Shown here: positions 19,387-28,044 of the stretch, in pieces
Layout of the letters: each line of letters begins with the position of its first letter
How positions within the stretch are numbered: position 1 is the stretch's first letter
DNA from: Chloroflexota bacterium
GTDB lineage: Bacteria; Chloroflexota; Dormibacteria; Dormibacterales; Dormibacteraceae
Assembly: GCA_005881275.1 (NCBI GenBank)
Contig: VBEF01000036.1
Location: forward strand, 16,076-80,075
Length of the DNA: 64,000 nucleotides
Direction of reading: 5' to 3'
Made by a program: the position numbers and the translations under genes
Notes under the pieces: generated by a model
The model's input: only the letters and a program-made list of their open reading frames with translations
Databases searched by the model: none
Told to the model about the DNA's origin: nothing

Positions 19387-20361
19387 ATGTCGAGCGAGGG
19401 TCTGTCGTATGCCGCGGCGGGCGTCGACATCGAGGCTTACGAGCGCGCGCTGGAGCGGGTCAAGCCACTGATCGCGGCCACGCACGGCAAAGAGGTGGCC
19501 GTCGGTGTTGGCCCGTTCGCCGGCCTGTACGCGCTGGCGGGCGGAGGTCACCTGGCCGCGAGCGCAGACGGCGTCGGGACCAAGATCAAGGTTGCGATCG
19601 CCGCCGCATCGCATCGAGGGATCGGCGTCGATATCGTCAACCACTGTGTCAACGACATCGCCACCGCCGGGGCCCGGCCTCTTTTCTTCCTGGACTACTT
19701 CGCGACAGGCAAGCTCGAGCCTGACGTCTTTACGGAACTGGTGGATGGCATGACGGCAGCGTGTCGTGCCGCCGGCTGCGCTCTCCTAGGTGGCGAGACC
19801 GCCGAGATGCCAGGCGTCTACGCCCTGGGCGACTACGACCTGGCCGGGTTCATCGTGGGCCTTGTCGAGCCGGGCTCGAAGCGCGACGCCGTCAAGGCGG
19901 GGGACGCGCTCATCGGGCTGCCATCAAACGGGCTACACACCAACGGCTTCTCACTCGTGCGCAAGGTGTTCGAGGACGTGCCCCTGAGCCACTTCTTTCC
20001 GGAGCTGGGCAAGCCCCTGGGCGAGGTCCTGCTCGAGCCCCACCGTTCCTACCTCGACGACCTGGCGCTCGTCCAGTGGAAAAGCGCGGCGCACATCACG
20101 GGCGGCGGCGTGCTGGGCAACCTGCCACGCTGCCTTCCCGACGGACTGGGCGCACGCCTCGAGCGCCGGGCGTGGCGGATCCCGCCCGTCTTCGAGCTCA
20201 TTCGCAAGCGTGGCAGGATCGCCGACGACGAGATGTACGGAACGTTCAACATGGGTCTGGGCATGATCGTTGTCGTCGATCGCGAGGAGGTTCCGTCCGG
20301 CGCGACCGTCGTCGGCGAGGTCGTCGGTCAGACCGGCCCGGATCGGGTCACATTCCTCTGA
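19387..20361 (+). CDS. purM: Phosphoribosylformylglycinamidine cyclo-ligase (AIR synthetase)
   Basis: A 324-residue PurM closing the imidazole ring (FGAM to AIR). It shows LSYAAAGVDIEAYERAL, DGVGTKIKVAIAA, GVDIVNHCVNDI, LLGGETAEMPGVY, GLPSNGLHTNGFSLVR and HITGGGVLGNLPRCLPDG, all typical of the family. It follows purF by 3 bases, and its stop overlaps the CTG proposed as the purN start. Confidence 0.96.
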   Translation: MSSEGLSYAAAGVDIEAYERALERVKPLIAATHGKEVAVGVGPFAGLYALAGGGHLAASADGVGTKIKVAIAAASHRGIGVDIVNHCVNDIATAGARPLFFLDYFATGKLEPDVFTELVDGMTAACRAAGCALLGGETAEMPGVYALGDYDLAGFIVGLVEPGSKRDAVKAGDALIGLPSNGLHTNGFSLVRKVFEDVPLSHFFPELGKPLGEVLLEPHRSYLDDLALVQWKSAAHITGGGVLGNLPRCLPDGLGARLERRAWRIPPVFELIRKRGRIADDEMYGTFNMGLGMIVVVDREEVPSGATVVGEVVGQTGPDRVTFL

Positions 20362-20930
20362 AGCTCGGAGTCGCGGTCTCGGGCCAGGGGACCAACCTTC
20401 GCAACCTGGTGGAGTTGGGTTTCGACGTTGCGGCCGCGGTCACCAACCGACCGAGCTGCGGGGGTGCGGATTTCGCCCGCCGGCAGGGGATCCCGTTGGG
20501 CGAGTTCTCCCAGAAGTCCTATCCGTCAGCCGAGCACCGCGACGCCGCGATGCGCGACTTTCTTGTCGAGCATGGCGTCGAGATCGTCGTCGACGCCGGC
20601 TATGACAGGATCCACACGCGGCCCTTCCTCGATGCATTCGCGGGCCGGATCATCAACATCCATCCGTCGCTGCTGCCTGACTTCGCGGGAGGGATGGACG
20701 CCATCGAGCAAGCCCTGGCCGGCGGCGCCAGGCGGACGGGCGCGACCGCGCACGTAGTGACCGCCGATCTCGACGCCGGCCCGATCCTCTTGCAGGAAGC
20801 TGTCCCGATTCTCGAAGGCGATACGGTGGAGACTCTGCGCCGGCGTGTGCACGAGGCGGAGTACCGGATCCTGCCCAAGGCGATCCGGATGATGGAGGCG
20901 GAACTTGCCAACGGCCCTACTGTCCGTTAG
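20358..20930 (+). CDS. purN: Phosphoribosylglycinamide formyltransferase
   Basis: A folate-dependent GAR transformylase of 190 residues. LKLGVAVSGQGTNLRNLVE matches the usual N-terminal strand and phosphate loop, RIINIHPSLLPDFAG has the catalytic His region, and HVVTADLDAGPILLQEAV has the catalytic Asp. No ATG, GTG or TTG occurs in frame before the conserved GQGTN loop. The only fitting initiator is CTG 20358, which overlaps the purM stop (CTGA) just as GTGA and TTGA are used at neighbouring junctions. An ATT at 20352 is less likely. The 3' end overlaps purH by 26 bases. Confidence 0.92.
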   Translation: MKLGVAVSGQGTNLRNLVELGFDVAAAVTNRPSCGGADFARRQGIPLGEFSQKSYPSAEHRDAAMRDFLVEHGVEIVVDAGYDRIHTRPFLDAFAGRIINIHPSLLPDFAGGMDAIEQALAGGARRTGATAHVVTADLDAGPILLQEAVPILEGDTVETLRRRVHEAEYRILPKAIRMMEAELANGPTVR

Positions 20931-22431
20931 CGACAAGACCGGGCTCGCAGGCTTTGCCCGCGGCCTCAAGCGGCTGGACTACGACCTGTTCGCGACCGGC
21001 AGCACTTTGCAGGCCCTCCAGGATGCGGCGCTCGACGCGCAGCCGGTCAGCGACCTCACCGGCTTCCCCGAGATGATGGACGGCCGGATCAAGACGCTGC
21101 ACCCGGGCGTGCATGCGGGCATCCTTGCCAGGCGGGACAAGCGCGAACACATCGACGCTCTGACCCAGCACGGGCTCCGGGAGATCGACCTGGTCTGCTG
21201 CAACCTCTACCCGTTTGTCGACACAGTGCTGCGTCCCGACGTCACTTTTGATGAGGCCATCGAGCAGATCGACATCGGTGGTCCGGCGATGATCAGGGCG
21301 GCAGCCAAGAATCACGAGTCGGTCGTCGTGGTCGTGCGGCCGCAGCGATACGCCGAGATTCTTGGCGTGCTCAACGAGGGCACGCTCGATCAGCCCGCGC
21401 GGCGACGCCTGGCCGCCGAGGCGTACGCGCATACGTCGGCCTACGACTCCTGGATCGCCGCATACATGAGGCGCCAGGATGGCAACGGCTTTCCACCCGA
21501 GATCTCGATCGCGGGACTTCTCGCTCAGCCCCTGAAGTACGGAGAGAATGAGCACCAGAAGGCGGCTTTCTACCGTCTCGGCCCCGACGCCGGCGGGATC
21601 GGCGGCGCCGAGCATGTGCAGGGTGGTCCGCTTGGGTTCAACAACATCCAGGACGCGTCGGCCGCGTTCCAGCTCGTGATGGATTACACCGAACCCGCCG
21701 TGGCGATCGTCAAGCACATGAACCCATGCGGACTCGCCGTGGCCGCCGACACCGCGATCGCCTATCGCATGGCATACGAGTGCGACAAGGTGTCCGCATT
21801 CGGCGGCATCGTGGCGACGAACCGCGCCCTCGACCGGTCGACGGCCGAGCAGATCGTCCAGATCGTCACGCACGTCGTGATCGCCCCCGAGATCCTTGAC
21901 GAAGCCAAGGACGTGCTGGCCCGGCGCAAGAACATGATCGTGATCGCCGCTCCGCCCGCGCGGTCGGGCCTTTTTGATTACGAAGTGCGCTCGGTCCCGG
22001 GCGGCTTTCTGGTCCAGGAATGGGACCGCGCCGGCTTCGATCGGCCGTCAACCAAGGCCGCCACGCTGCGCGCCCCCACCGATGCGGAGTGGAAGCAGCT
22101 CGGCCTCGCATGGATCGCGGTCAAGCACGTGAAGTCGAACGCGATCGTGCTGTTCAAGGACGGAGCCGCGGTCGGCGTCGGCGCGGGCCAGATGTCGCGC
22201 GTGGAGGCGGTCCAGCTGGCGGTCCAACGGGCTGGGGATCGCTCTCGAGGGTCGGTCCTGGCGTCGGATGCGTTCTTCCCGTTTCCCGACGGCCTGGAGC
22301 TCGGCGCGCGCGCAGGCGTCACTGCCGTGATCCAGCCCGGCGGTTCGATGAAGGATGCCGACGTGACCGCCGCCGCAGACGCGGCCGGCATCGCGATGGT
22401 GGTGACCGGCCGGCGCCACTTCAGGCACTAG
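20905..22431 (+). CDS. purH: Bifunctional AICAR transformylase/IMP cyclohydrolase
   Basis: A 508-residue protein doing the last two steps to IMP. The N-terminal MGS-like cyclohydrolase domain (LLSVSDKTGL, LTGFPEMMDGRIKTLHPGVH) is followed by the transformylase with LKYGENEHQKAAFY, VKHMNPCGLAVA, SAFGGIVATNRALD and the terminal GRRHFRH. TTG 20905 starts inside the end of purN and gives the normal N-terminus. It is the last purine gene of the operon; a dioxygenase gene follows after 7 bases. Confidence 0.96.
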   Translation: MPTALLSVSDKTGLAGFARGLKRLDYDLFATGSTLQALQDAALDAQPVSDLTGFPEMMDGRIKTLHPGVHAGILARRDKREHIDALTQHGLREIDLVCCNLYPFVDTVLRPDVTFDEAIEQIDIGGPAMIRAAAKNHESVVVVVRPQRYAEILGVLNEGTLDQPARRRLAAEAYAHTSAYDSWIAAYMRRQDGNGFPPEISIAGLLAQPLKYGENEHQKAAFYRLGPDAGGIGGAEHVQGGPLGFNNIQDASAAFQLVMDYTEPAVAIVKHMNPCGLAVAADTAIAYRMAYECDKVSAFGGIVATNRALDRSTAEQIVQIVTHVVIAPEILDEAKDVLARRKNMIVIAAPPARSGLFDYEVRSVPGGFLVQEWDRAGFDRPSTKAATLRAPTDAEWKQLGLAWIAVKHVKSNAIVLFKDGAAVGVGAGQMSRVEAVQLAVQRAGDRSRGSVLASDAFFPFPDGLELGARAGVTAVIQPGGSMKDADVTAAADAAGIAMVVTGRRHFRH

Positions 22432-22438
22432 GGCGCGC

Positions 22439-23185
22439 GTGAGCCAGCGTTTCGGGGAGGAGGGGCGGGAGCTTTCCTACGGCGCGTACCTCAAGGTGCC
22501 CGAGCTGCTGCAGCTCCAGCAGGGACTAAGCCGCGAGCACGACGAGCTCTTGTTCATCGTCGCCCACCAGGTGTACGAGCTGTGGTTCAAGGTCGTGTTG
22601 TTCGAGCTCGAGGCGACACGGGATCGGATCGATGCCGACGATGTCTTCTTTGCACGCCACCACCTCCACCGCGTGTACGTCATCGAAAAGCTGCTCGTCG
22701 AGCAGATCGAGGTCCTGGAGACCATGTCGCCGCAGGACTTTCTGGCGTTCCGATCGAAGCTCGCCCCGGCGAGCGGGTTTCAGTCGGTGCAGTTTCGCGA
22801 GATCGAGTTCCTCTCAGGCCTGAAGGAACCGAAGTACGTCGCCCGGCTGGAAGCAACGCCGGCCGAGATGGACCGTCTGCGCGAAAGGCTCGATGCGCCA
22901 TCAGTGGAGGATGCGTTCCGAGCTTTGCTCAGGCGGCGCGGCTCACCGTCGCTGCTCGAGGTTTTCCGCGATCGCGAGCGTCACGGCGACCTCTTCGATC
23001 TCTGTGAGGCGCTGCTGGACCATGACGAGATCTTTGCCCACTGGCGTGCGCGCCACGTTTTGATGGTCGAGCGCCAGATCGGAAGCAAGACTGGCACCGG
23101 CGGCAGCAGTGGGGCGCGATACCTTCGCTCGACGCTTGGCAAACGGTTCTATCCGGAGCTGTGGGAAGTGAGGTCGCAGCTGTGA
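22439..23185 (+). CDS. kynA: Tryptophan 2,3-dioxygenase
   Basis: A 248-residue heme dioxygenase that opens the indole ring of tryptophan to N-formylkynurenine. Family motifs are LSYGAYLKVPELLQLQ, the substrate/heme region HDELLFIVAHQVYELWFK and GFQSVQFREIEFLSG. The C-terminal HWRARHVLMVERQIGSKTGT then GSSGARYL includes the proximal heme His. The start is GTG 22439, 7 bases after purH, so it is probably cotranscribed with the purine genes. No other kynurenine-pathway gene is in the window, so its metabolic role here is unclear. Confidence 0.93.
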   Translation: MSQRFGEEGRELSYGAYLKVPELLQLQQGLSREHDELLFIVAHQVYELWFKVVLFELEATRDRIDADDVFFARHHLHRVYVIEKLLVEQIEVLETMSPQDFLAFRSKLAPASGFQSVQFREIEFLSGLKEPKYVARLEATPAEMDRLRERLDAPSVEDAFRALLRRRGSPSLLEVFRDRERHGDLFDLCEALLDHDEIFAHWRARHVLMVERQIGSKTGTGGSSGARYLRSTLGKRFYPELWEVRSQL

Positions 23186-23270
23186 TATCCCCACAAACTC
23201 AGACGCTGACGCCGTGAGTCTGCGCGGACCCCTGGAGGAGGCGTTTCCGGGTGAGCGCGAGGAGCATCAC

Positions 23271-23417
23271 ATGAAGAAGACGCGAGTTGAGTCTCCCCGC
23301 GTCACATGCGGATCGTGCCGGAAGTTTGACGGCACCGCATGGTGCCGTCATTGGAACTTCCACACCACGGCGGAATCGCCGCCGTGCCGCTTTTACGCCC
23401 GAAAGCCGGGGGCTTAG
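23271..23417 (+). CDS. Small Cys/His-rich protein, possibly zinc-binding
   Basis: A 48-residue protein, MKKTRVESPRVTCGSCRKFD onward, with Cys at 13, 16, 25 and 39 and His at 27 and 31, a pattern that could bind one metal. ATG 23271 is preceded by GAGGAG at 9 bases, a good ribosome site, and is preferred over an in-frame upstream start at 23214. The stop overlaps the stop of the opposing MFS gene. I do not recognise a family, and the function is unknown. Confidence 0.55.
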   Translation: MKKTRVESPRVTCGSCRKFDGTAWCRHWNFHTTAESPPCRFYARKPGA

Positions 23418-24820
23418 GCGGCCGCCTCCTCAGCCCGTGCCTGGTCCTGGACCGCGGCCTGCGCAGCGTGCGTGCGCAGCACCGTGACCACCACGATCAG
23501 AGATGCTGCAACGCAGATCGCCGCCAGGACGTAAGCCATCTGGAAGGCGGCGAATCCCTGCGAGTTCGAGGTCGAGATCGACGTGACCGACGCCAGCCCC
23601 AACGCTCCTCCAACCTGCATCACCACGTTGCCGAAGCCGGAGCCCAAGCCGGCATCCTTCAGCGGCACCTCGGACATTGAGATGGTGAGCAGCGGCAGGA
23701 ACGAGGATCCGGCACCCGCGCCGAGCAGGACGTAAGCGGCCAGGAGCTCCGGCGCGTAGCCGGTGCCAGGACCCGCGTTGGCAAGGATTGTCAGCGCGGC
23801 GATGATGATGGCCAATCCCGCGATCAGCAGGTTGCGCGGGCCGACGCGAGCCATGAGCCGGGCGGCGATCCCGCTCGACATCACGCCGATCATCAGCGTC
23901 GTCGGCAGGAATGCGAGACCAGTCTGGAAGGCGCTGTATCCACGGACGTGCTGCAGGTAAAGCGCGCCGACGAAGAAGTTCGTGAACAGGCCCGTAAACA
24001 GGAGTGCTCGCGCGCCGCTCGCGCCCGTGAGCGAGCGGATGCCGACGATGCGCAGCGGCATCAATGGGTTACGGAGCCGCGACTCGAGCAGCACGAACAG
24101 CGCCCCCAGACCCACAGCCGCGCCCGTGAAGCCAAGGGTGTGCGCGGAGGTCCATCCATAGTCGGCTGCGGTCACGATGCCGTACACGCCGAGCATCAGC
24201 GATGCGGTGATCAGGACCGCGCCGGCCAGGTCGACGCCCTGGCTCAGCCCAAGACCCTCGTTCTCTTCGATCAGCCACGCACCCAGAAGCAGCGTGAGGA
24301 TGCCGATGGGCAGATTGATGAAGAAGATCCAGTGCCAGTTCATCCACTGGGTCAGCAAACCGCCTGCGAGCAAGCCCAGTGAGCCGCCGCCGGCGATCAC
24401 GAGCGTGAAGACGCTCATCGCCTGTGCGCGCTCCGCCGGCTTCTGGAACTCCGTGACGATGATCGCGATGATCACCCCGGCGGACAGCGATCCGCCCAGA
24501 CCCTGGAGGAAGCGGCCGACGATGAGGTTTTGCCCGCCTGTCGCGAACCCGGTGCCGACCGACGCCACGGTGAACAGGAACACCCCCGCCAGGAAAACCT
24601 TGCGGCGGCCGATGAGGTCACCCATCCTTCCCGCCACGAGCAGAAAGCTGCCGTAGGCGATGAGGTAGGCGTTGACCACCCAGGTCAAGCCGGCCTGGGA
24701 GAAGCCCAGGTCGCGCTGGATGTAAGGCAGCGCGACGTTCACGATCGTGCCGTCGAGCATGATCATGAGCTGCCCGAAGCAGACCACGACCAGAGCCGCC
24801 CACCTTCTGAGATTTGACAT
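23414..24820 (-). CDS. MFS multidrug exporter, DHA2 (EmrB/QacA) type
   Basis: A 468-residue transporter with about 14 membrane segments. Evidence includes the family start WAALVVVCFGQLMIMLDGTI and VNVALP, motif A (GRMGDLIGRRKVFLAG) and GRFLQGLGGSLSAGVI with WHWIFFINLPIGI. ATG 24820 is preceded by GGAGG at 5 bases and is preferred over the upstream start at 24862. It is divergent from a MarR regulator, the standard arrangement for a repressor controlling a drug pump. Substrate is unknown. Confidence 0.88.
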   Translation of the reverse strand: MSNLRRWAALVVVCFGQLMIMLDGTIVNVALPYIQRDLGFSQAGLTWVVNAYLIAYGSFLLVAGRMGDLIGRRKVFLAGVFLFTVASVGTGFATGGQNLIVGRFLQGLGGSLSAGVIIAIIVTEFQKPAERAQAMSVFTLVIAGGGSLGLLAGGLLTQWMNWHWIFFINLPIGILTLLLGAWLIEENEGLGLSQGVDLAGAVLITASLMLGVYGIVTAADYGWTSAHTLGFTGAAVGLGALFVLLESRLRNPLMPLRIVGIRSLTGASGARALLFTGLFTNFFVGALYLQHVRGYSAFQTGLAFLPTTLMIGVMSSGIAARLMARVGPRNLLIAGLAIIIAALTILANAGPGTGYAPELLAAYVLLGAGAGSSFLPLLTISMSEVPLKDAGLGSGFGNVVMQVGGALGLASVTSISTSNSQGFAAFQMAYVLAAICVAASLIVVVTVLRTHAAQAAVQDQARAEEAAA

Positions 24821-24842
24821 TGCAGCCTCCAAAAACAACCGA

Positions 24843-24877
24843 ACCGATCTGAGGATGATCACTATAACAGGATCGGT
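24843..24877. promoter_or_regulatory. Candidate MarR operator and promoter region
   Basis: The gap between the divergent MFS and MarR starts is AT-rich for this genome and holds an inverted repeat: ACCGATC at 24843-24849 and GATCGGT at 24871-24877. Two ATGATC copies lie inside and beside it. On the minus strand TATAGT within this interval could be the exporter's -10. A MarR dimer binding here would block the exporter and itself. Confidence 0.45.
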
Positions 24878-24938
24878 ATGATCTGTATTGCATGGAATAT
24901 CCGCGAGGCGGGAATATTAAGAGTTGGTGATAAGATCA

Positions 24939-25394
24939 ATGGACGTGAAGAGTGACGGGCCGAGGCCGGATCCCGGCATCGTGTCGCTGGTGACGCAGCT
25001 CAACAAGACGGTGCACCGCCTGGCCAGCGAGGAGCTCCTCGGCATGCGGCTCAAGCCCTACATGACGCTCGGCTACATCCGGGACCACCCGGGCGTGACC
25101 CAGCAGGAGCTGGAAAGCGCGCTCTTCATGGACGCAAACAGCGTCGTCCTGATCCTCAACGAGACCGAGGCCGCCCAGTTCTCGGTCAGGCGTCGCGATC
25201 CCAACGACCGACGGCGCCATATCGTCGAGCTCAGCGCGGCGGGCCGCCGGGCCCTCGAGCGGGCCGACAAGGCGCGCGAGAGCCTGGAGGACGAAGTCCT
25301 CAGGGACCTGTCGCCGGAGGAGAGGAAAACGCTCCGTGGGCTGCTCGAGCGAGTGCTGAGCAGCCTTACCGCTGCGGCGCCGGCCCGAGCCTAG
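24939..25394 (+). CDS. MarR-family transcriptional regulator
   Basis: A 151-residue winged-helix protein: MRLKPYMTLGYIRDHPGVTQ, the recognition helix region LFMDANSVVLILNETEA, and the wing RRDPNDRRRHIVELSAAGRR, which is the MarR DxRxxR signature. ATG 24939 is chosen; GTG 24927 and TTG 24924 are in-frame alternatives and none has a strong ribosome site. It likely represses the divergent DHA2 exporter and its own gene. It ends 3 bases from the end of the convergent thiolase gene. Confidence 0.87.
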   Translation: MDVKSDGPRPDPGIVSLVTQLNKTVHRLASEELLGMRLKPYMTLGYIRDHPGVTQQELESALFMDANSVVLILNETEAAQFSVRRRDPNDRRRHIVELSAAGRRALERADKARESLEDEVLRDLSPEERKTLRGLLERVLSSLTAAAPARA

Positions 25395-25397
25395 CGG

Positions 25398-26561
25398 CTA
25401 GTTCAGCCGCTCGAGGATCATCGCCATGCCCTGGCCGCCCCCGACGCACATCGTCTCCAGGCCGAAGGTCTTGTCCGTCTCGCGCAGGCCGTTGAGCAGG
25501 GTGCACAGGATGCGCGCGCCGGTCATGCCGAACGGATGGCCCAGCGCGATCGCCCCGCCATGCGGGTTCAGCTTGTCGCTGAACGGGTCGACGCCTATGC
25601 CCCGAGCCGACGGGATGACCTGCGCGGCGAACGCCTCGTTGATCTCGACGATGTCGATGTCGTCGATCGTCATCTTGGCCCGCTTCAAGGCCTGCTTCGA
25701 GGCATCGATCGGGCCCAGACCCATGAACTCTGGCTCGAGCGCGGACAGTCCCGTCGCGAGGACGCGCGCGATCGGTTTGATGCCGAGCTCCTTGGCACGC
25801 CGGTCGGACATGACCACGACCGCGGCCGCTCCGTCGTTGAGCGGACACGAGTTGCCGGCGGTGACAGTCCCGTTCTCGCGAAAGGCGGGCTGCAGCGTGC
25901 CGAGCACCTCCACCGTCGTGCCAGGCCTCGGCCCATCGTCTTTGGAGAACTGCTGACCGTTGGGCAGCGGGACGGGGATGATCTCGCGGTCGAAGAAGCC
26001 GTTGTCACGCGCCTTGACCGCTGCGGCCTGGCTCTTGACCGCGTAGCGATCCTGCTCCGCGCGGCTGATCTTCTCTCGGGAGGCGACGTTCTCCGCGGTC
26101 TGACCCATCGCGATGTAGATGTCGGGATATTCCTCCGTGTTGCCGGGCACGAGCTTCGGGTTGTACGTGTCAGGGGCGTCCGGATAGCCGCTGCCGTAGC
26201 GCGAAACGCATTCGACGCCGACTGACAGAAATACGTCCCCTTCGCCGGCCTCGATTGCGTGCGCGGCCATTCGCGTGGTCATCAGCGATGAGGAGCAGTA
26301 GCGGTTGACCGTGACGCCGGGAACGTCGAGCCGAGCGAGGATCGAAACGACCCGTCCGATGTTGTGGCCCTGCTCGCCCCCTGGCAGGCCGCATCCGCAG
26401 ATCAGATCCTCGATCTGGGTCGGGTCGAGCTCCGGGACCTTGTCGAGAACCTTGGTGACCACGTGGGCCGCCAGGTCGTCCGGCCGGACATCGACGAGGG
26501 AGCCCTTGCGCGCCCGTCCGATCGGGGAGCGGCCGAACGCCACGATCACTGCTGCTGTCAT
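25398..26561 (-). CDS. Thiolase (acetyl-CoA acyltransferase)
   Basis: A 387-residue thiolase for the last step of beta-oxidation or for acetoacetyl-CoA formation. The nucleophile is Cys89 in GVTVNRYCSSSL; the catalytic His is in NPHGGAIALGHPFGMTGA and the second Cys in ETMCVGGGQGMAMI. All catalytic elements are present. It is last in a minus-strand run that includes a small membrane protein and an ABC exporter, so the pairing may be incidental. Chain-length preference cannot be told. Confidence 0.92.
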   Translation of the reverse strand: MTAAVIVAFGRSPIGRARKGSLVDVRPDDLAAHVVTKVLDKVPELDPTQIEDLICGCGLPGGEQGHNIGRVVSILARLDVPGVTVNRYCSSSLMTTRMAAHAIEAGEGDVFLSVGVECVSRYGSGYPDAPDTYNPKLVPGNTEEYPDIYIAMGQTAENVASREKISRAEQDRYAVKSQAAAVKARDNGFFDREIIPVPLPNGQQFSKDDGPRPGTTVEVLGTLQPAFRENGTVTAGNSCPLNDGAAAVVVMSDRRAKELGIKPIARVLATGLSALEPEFMGLGPIDASKQALKRAKMTIDDIDIVEINEAFAAQVIPSARGIGVDPFSDKLNPHGGAIALGHPFGMTGARILCTLLNGLRETDKTFGLETMCVGGGQGMAMILERLN

Positions 26562-26577
26562 GCGACGGTTATACGCC

Positions 26578-26877
26578 CTAGCGATACCTGGCCGAGATCG
26601 TGTAGATGAGAAAGCCCATGAACAGCGAAGACATCACCACGAAGCCGAGCAGCGGGTTCACGTGCGCCGAACCCAACGCGATCATGGCCATGATCAGAGC
26701 CGGTAGGTAAAGGGCTCCGGTGACCTCCAGGAAATGGATCTCGCACAGCCGCTGGCGCCACCCTTCGTGGATCAGCTCCCGCGGCAGCCGCTCTTCGACG
26801 TCCAGCGGATGGAAGATCCCGTACATGCTTCTCCGCTCGAGGCTGCGAAGGTCTCTCTCCTCAAGGCGGCGGGTCAT
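26578..26877 (-). CDS. Small membrane protein of unknown function
   Basis: A 99-residue protein with a basic, charged N-terminal half (TRRLEERDLRSLERR) and two hydrophobic helices in the second half (GALYLPALIMAMIALGS and LLGFVVMSSLFMGFLIYTI). ATG 26877 is preferred; GTG 26880 is directly upstream. It lies between the ABC permease (31 bases away) and the thiolase (16 bases away). I recognise no family. Confidence 0.6.
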   Translation of the reverse strand: MTRRLEERDLRSLERRSMYGIFHPLDVEERLPRELIHEGWRQRLCEIHFLEVTGALYLPALIMAMIALGSAHVNPLLGFVVMSSLFMGFLIYTISARYR

Positions 26878-26907
26878 CACTCCTAACAGTCTGCCACTCG
26901 GGGCCGG

Positions 26908-28044
26908 TTACGAGCGGACGAGAAGCGCCTCTCGCGTGAAGATCCTCAACGCCGCGTAAAAACAGAGCACGCCGGTCAGCAGGAGGCTCGCCGAGGTCAC
27001 GATCAAGGGTCCCCAGGAAACGCTGTTGTGGATGATCGCGTCGCGCAGGACGAGAACGGCGTTCAGGATCGGGATCAGGTAATAGGCCAGGCTCGGGTTG
27101 AAGTCCGGGATGAACAAAATGATCGAGGCGGGAAAGATCGTGATGAAGTACAGCGGGGTGGCGTACGCCTGCCCCTGGCGGAAGTTGCGCGCCAGCGTGC
27201 CGAGGGCCACGGTCAGTGAGCTGAACGAAGCCGCCAGCAGCACCGCGAGCCAGACCATGACGGTTGCCGCCAGAGGCGTCAGGCTGACTCGTGCATCCTC
27301 GCCGCCGTTGATGCCGAACGATATCTGGCTCAGGGCGATGAGCATCGAAGCGATGGCTGCGATCGCCGCGACAAGGCTGAGCAGGCTCACGGCGAGGATC
27401 TTTCCGATCAGCACCTGACCTCTCGGCGCCGGCGTGAGAAGAAGGCTCTCGAGCGTCTTCCGCTCGCGCTCGCCCGCGGACGTGTCGAGCGCCGCCGACA
27501 GCCCTCCGGTGAGGCTCATCGTGATCAGGATGTAAGGCAGGAAAAAGCTCAGGAACGAGTTGCCGGCCGCCTTGACCGGCGAGCTGAGCGGGTGGAGGTT
27601 GACCGGCAGCGGGTTGAGGACCGAAGGATCGACTCCCTTCTGCTGGAGCGAAGCCGCGATTTTCGCGGCGTCGTACCTGCTCAGGATCGTCTGCAACCGG
27701 ATGTCGGCGATCTGCGCGCTCTGCCGCGACGGGTCGTAGTACTCCTCGATTCCGGCCGCTGTGAATACGATGCCGATGTCCACCTGCTTTTTCGCGGCGG
27801 AGGCTGGGTCGTCGACCCGCTCCAGCTTCAGGCCGGTTGCGCCGAACAGTGTGTCGAGTCCGGTTGGGATGTCGCCGGAATAGCCGACCGTGTAGGTCTG
27901 CGTCGCAGTCCGAGTCGCAACCTGGGAGATCACGAACAGAACGGTGGGCGTCGCCAGCACCGCCAGCGCGATCGCGATCAACGTCCGGCGATCGCGGAGG
28001 ATCTCGTGGATCTCTTTTCTGAAGACGATTCCCAGCGAGCCCAC
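26908..28044 (-). CDS. ABC-2 type exporter permease (NatB-like)
   Basis: A 378-residue permease: one N-terminal helix (RTLIAIALAVLATPTVLFVI), a large extracytoplasmic region of about 150 residues, then five hydrophobic helices starting SFLSFFLPYILITMSLTGGL. The loop GERERKTLESLLLTPAPRGQ is the hallmark coupling segment of NatB/ABC-2 permeases. GTG 28044 shares its first base with the ATPase stop (TAGTG); the longer frame back to 28212 lies inside the ATPase and is not the gene. It should pair with the ATPase upstream. Substrate is unknown. Confidence 0.85.
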   Translation of the reverse strand: MGSLGIVFRKEIHEILRDRRTLIAIALAVLATPTVLFVISQVATRTATQTYTVGYSGDIPTGLDTLFGATGLKLERVDDPASAAKKQVDIGIVFTAAGIEEYYDPSRQSAQIADIRLQTILSRYDAAKIAASLQQKGVDPSVLNPLPVNLHPLSSPVKAAGNSFLSFFLPYILITMSLTGGLSAALDTSAGERERKTLESLLLTPAPRGQVLIGKILAVSLLSLVAAIAAIASMLIALSQISFGINGGEDARVSLTPLAATVMVWLAVLLAASFSSLTVALGTLARNFRQGQAYATPLYFITIFPASIILFIPDFNPSLAYYLIPILNAVLVLRDAIIHNSVSWGPLIVTSASLLLTGVLCFYAALRIFTREALLVRS

